Origin: an uncultured Actinomyces sp.
Lineage (GTDB): Bacteria; Actinomycetota; Actinomycetes; Actinomycetales; Actinomycetaceae
DNA: 5,414 bases
Direction of reading: 5' to 3'
NCBI GenBank assembly: GCA_937926415.1
Contig: CALBAF010000109.1
Coordinates: 1 to 5,414 of the forward strand
Position 1 is the stretch's first letter, and the number at the start of each line of letters is the position of its first letter. The translations under genes were made by a program, and so were the position numbers. The notes beneath the pieces were generated by a model, which was given only the letters and a program-made list of their open reading frames with translations, did no database searches and had not been told where the DNA came from. Of this stretch, positions 4,645 through 5,414 are shown piece after piece.

Positions 4645-5414
4645 CTAGTCCGCCAGGCGCTGGGACACTACCGTCGTGACGCCGTCGCGCATGGTGACGC
4701 CGTAGAGGGCGTCCGCGATCTCCATCGTGCGCTTCTGGTGGGTGATGACGATCAGCTGCGAGGTCTCCTGCAGCTCCTTGAAGATGGCGAGCAGGCGCGT
4801 CAGGTTCATATCGTCCAGGGCAGCCTCGACCTCGTCCATGACGTAGAACGGGGACGGGCGCGCCTTGAAGATCGCGACCAGGAACGCGATCGCGGCCAGG
4901 GAACGCTCGCCGCCCGACAGCAGCGACAGGCGCTTCACCTTCTTGCCCGCGGGCCGGGCCTCGATCTCGATGCCCGTCGAGAGCATGTCGTCCGGGTCGG
5001 TGAGCACCAGGTCGCCCTGGCCACCCGGGAACAGCACGCCGAACACGTGCTCGAACTGCTCGCGCGTCTCGGCAAACGCGGACGCGAAGGCCTCCTCCAC
5101 CAGGCGGTCCACGTCCTGCACGATGTGCAGCAGGTCCGCCTTCGATTGCTTGAGGTCTTGGACCTGGTCCACCAGGAACTTGTGCCGCGAGGCCAGCGCC
5201 TCGTGCTCCTCAAGCGCCAGCGGGTTCACGCGCCCCAGCTTCTCCAAGTCCTTCTGCGCCTTCGCAAGGGCCCGCTCCTGCTCCGCGCGCACGTACGCGC
5301 TCGGCTCGGCGGCCGCGGCCTTGTCGACCTCATCCGGGTCGAGCGGCAGCATCGGAACCAGCGTCTGCGGCCCAAACTCGGCGAGCAGCTGCTCGGGTTC
5401 GAGGGACAGCTCCT
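4645..5414 (-). CDS. smc: Chromosome segregation ATPase SMC, C-terminal part
   Basis: About 255 C-terminal residues are in the window; the gene continues beyond base 5414. SMC dimerises through its hinge and, with ScpA and ScpB, loads on and compacts the chromosome from the origin. Visible features in order are the end of the long coiled coil (AEQERALAKAQKDLEKLG), the conserved LGRVNPLALEEHEAL junction, and the ABC signature LSLLSGGERS (LSGGE at 4906-4920). These are followed by Walker B and D-loop FYVMDEVEAALDD (from about 4848) and the H-loop switch QLIVITHQKRTMEIADALYGVTM, then a TAG stop at 4645-4647. The C-terminal head is complete and looks functional. Its GC-rich, GC-ending codons contrast with the AT-rich cassette at 816-2391. 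In many actinobacteria ftsY follows smc; it is absent here. Confidence 0.95.
   Translation of the reverse strand, partial: ELSLEPEQLLAEFGPQTLVPMLPLDPDEVDKAAAAEPSAYVRAEQERALAKAQKDLEKLGRVNPLALEEHEALASRHKFLVDQVQDLKQSKADLLHIVQDVDRLVEEAFASAFAETREQFEHVFGVLFPGGQGDLVLTDPDDMLSTGIEIEARPAGKKVKRLSLLSGGERSLAAIAFLVAIFKARPSPFYVMDEVEAALDDMNLTRLLAIFKELQETSQLIVITHQKRTMEIADALYGVTMRDGVTTVVSQRLAD

Noticed and set aside
4316..4648. Plus-strand frame of 110 codons opposite the RHH gene
   Set aside because: The minus-strand reading has clear RHH character and a ribosome site; this one has neither.

Overview
The window looks like an accessory junction in the chromosome of a high-GC actinobacterium, probably Actinomyces/Schaalia-like. 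This is judged from the GC-rich, GC-ending codon use of the SMC gene and from actinobacterial-type IS3 and ISL3 transposases. It is not a firm taxonomic call. All supported genes are on the minus strand, so transcription runs from high to low coordinates.

Right to left, the layout is as follows. (i) 4645-5414 holds the 3' end of smc, the only core gene. (ii) 4226-4543 holds a small ribbon-helix-helix protein of antitoxin type with no recognisable partner, followed by about 200 bases without a convincing gene. (iii) 2746-4025 is an ISL3-family element with both 25-bp terminal inverted repeats present, but its transposase frame is broken in at least two places and its flanks show no 8-bp target duplication. 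(iv) 816-2458 is an AT-rich cargo segment. It has a clear promoter followed by three tightly packed genes: a DUF4062 protein, a diverged uracil phosphoribosyltransferase (UPRT)-like protein, and a DUF1653 protein. (v) 1 to about 660 is the 5' part of an IS3-family element, with orfA intact and orfB carrying a one-base insertion. It runs off the window.

The most interesting item is the three-gene cassette. The DUF4062 and UPRT-like genes overlap by four bases (ATGA), and the UPRT-like and DUF1653 genes are two bases apart, so they are almost certainly one transcript. The UPRT-like protein keeps the overall family framework but lacks the acidic residues of the phosphoribosyl-binding loop and of the C-terminal uracil site. 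It may therefore bind a nucleotide-like ligand without doing standard uracil salvage. DUF4062 domains are known at the N-termini of larger signalling or defence-type proteins. Base composition, IS flanks and gene content suggest a horizontally acquired, nucleotide-centred conflict (possibly anti-phage) module. That function is inference, not something the sequence proves.
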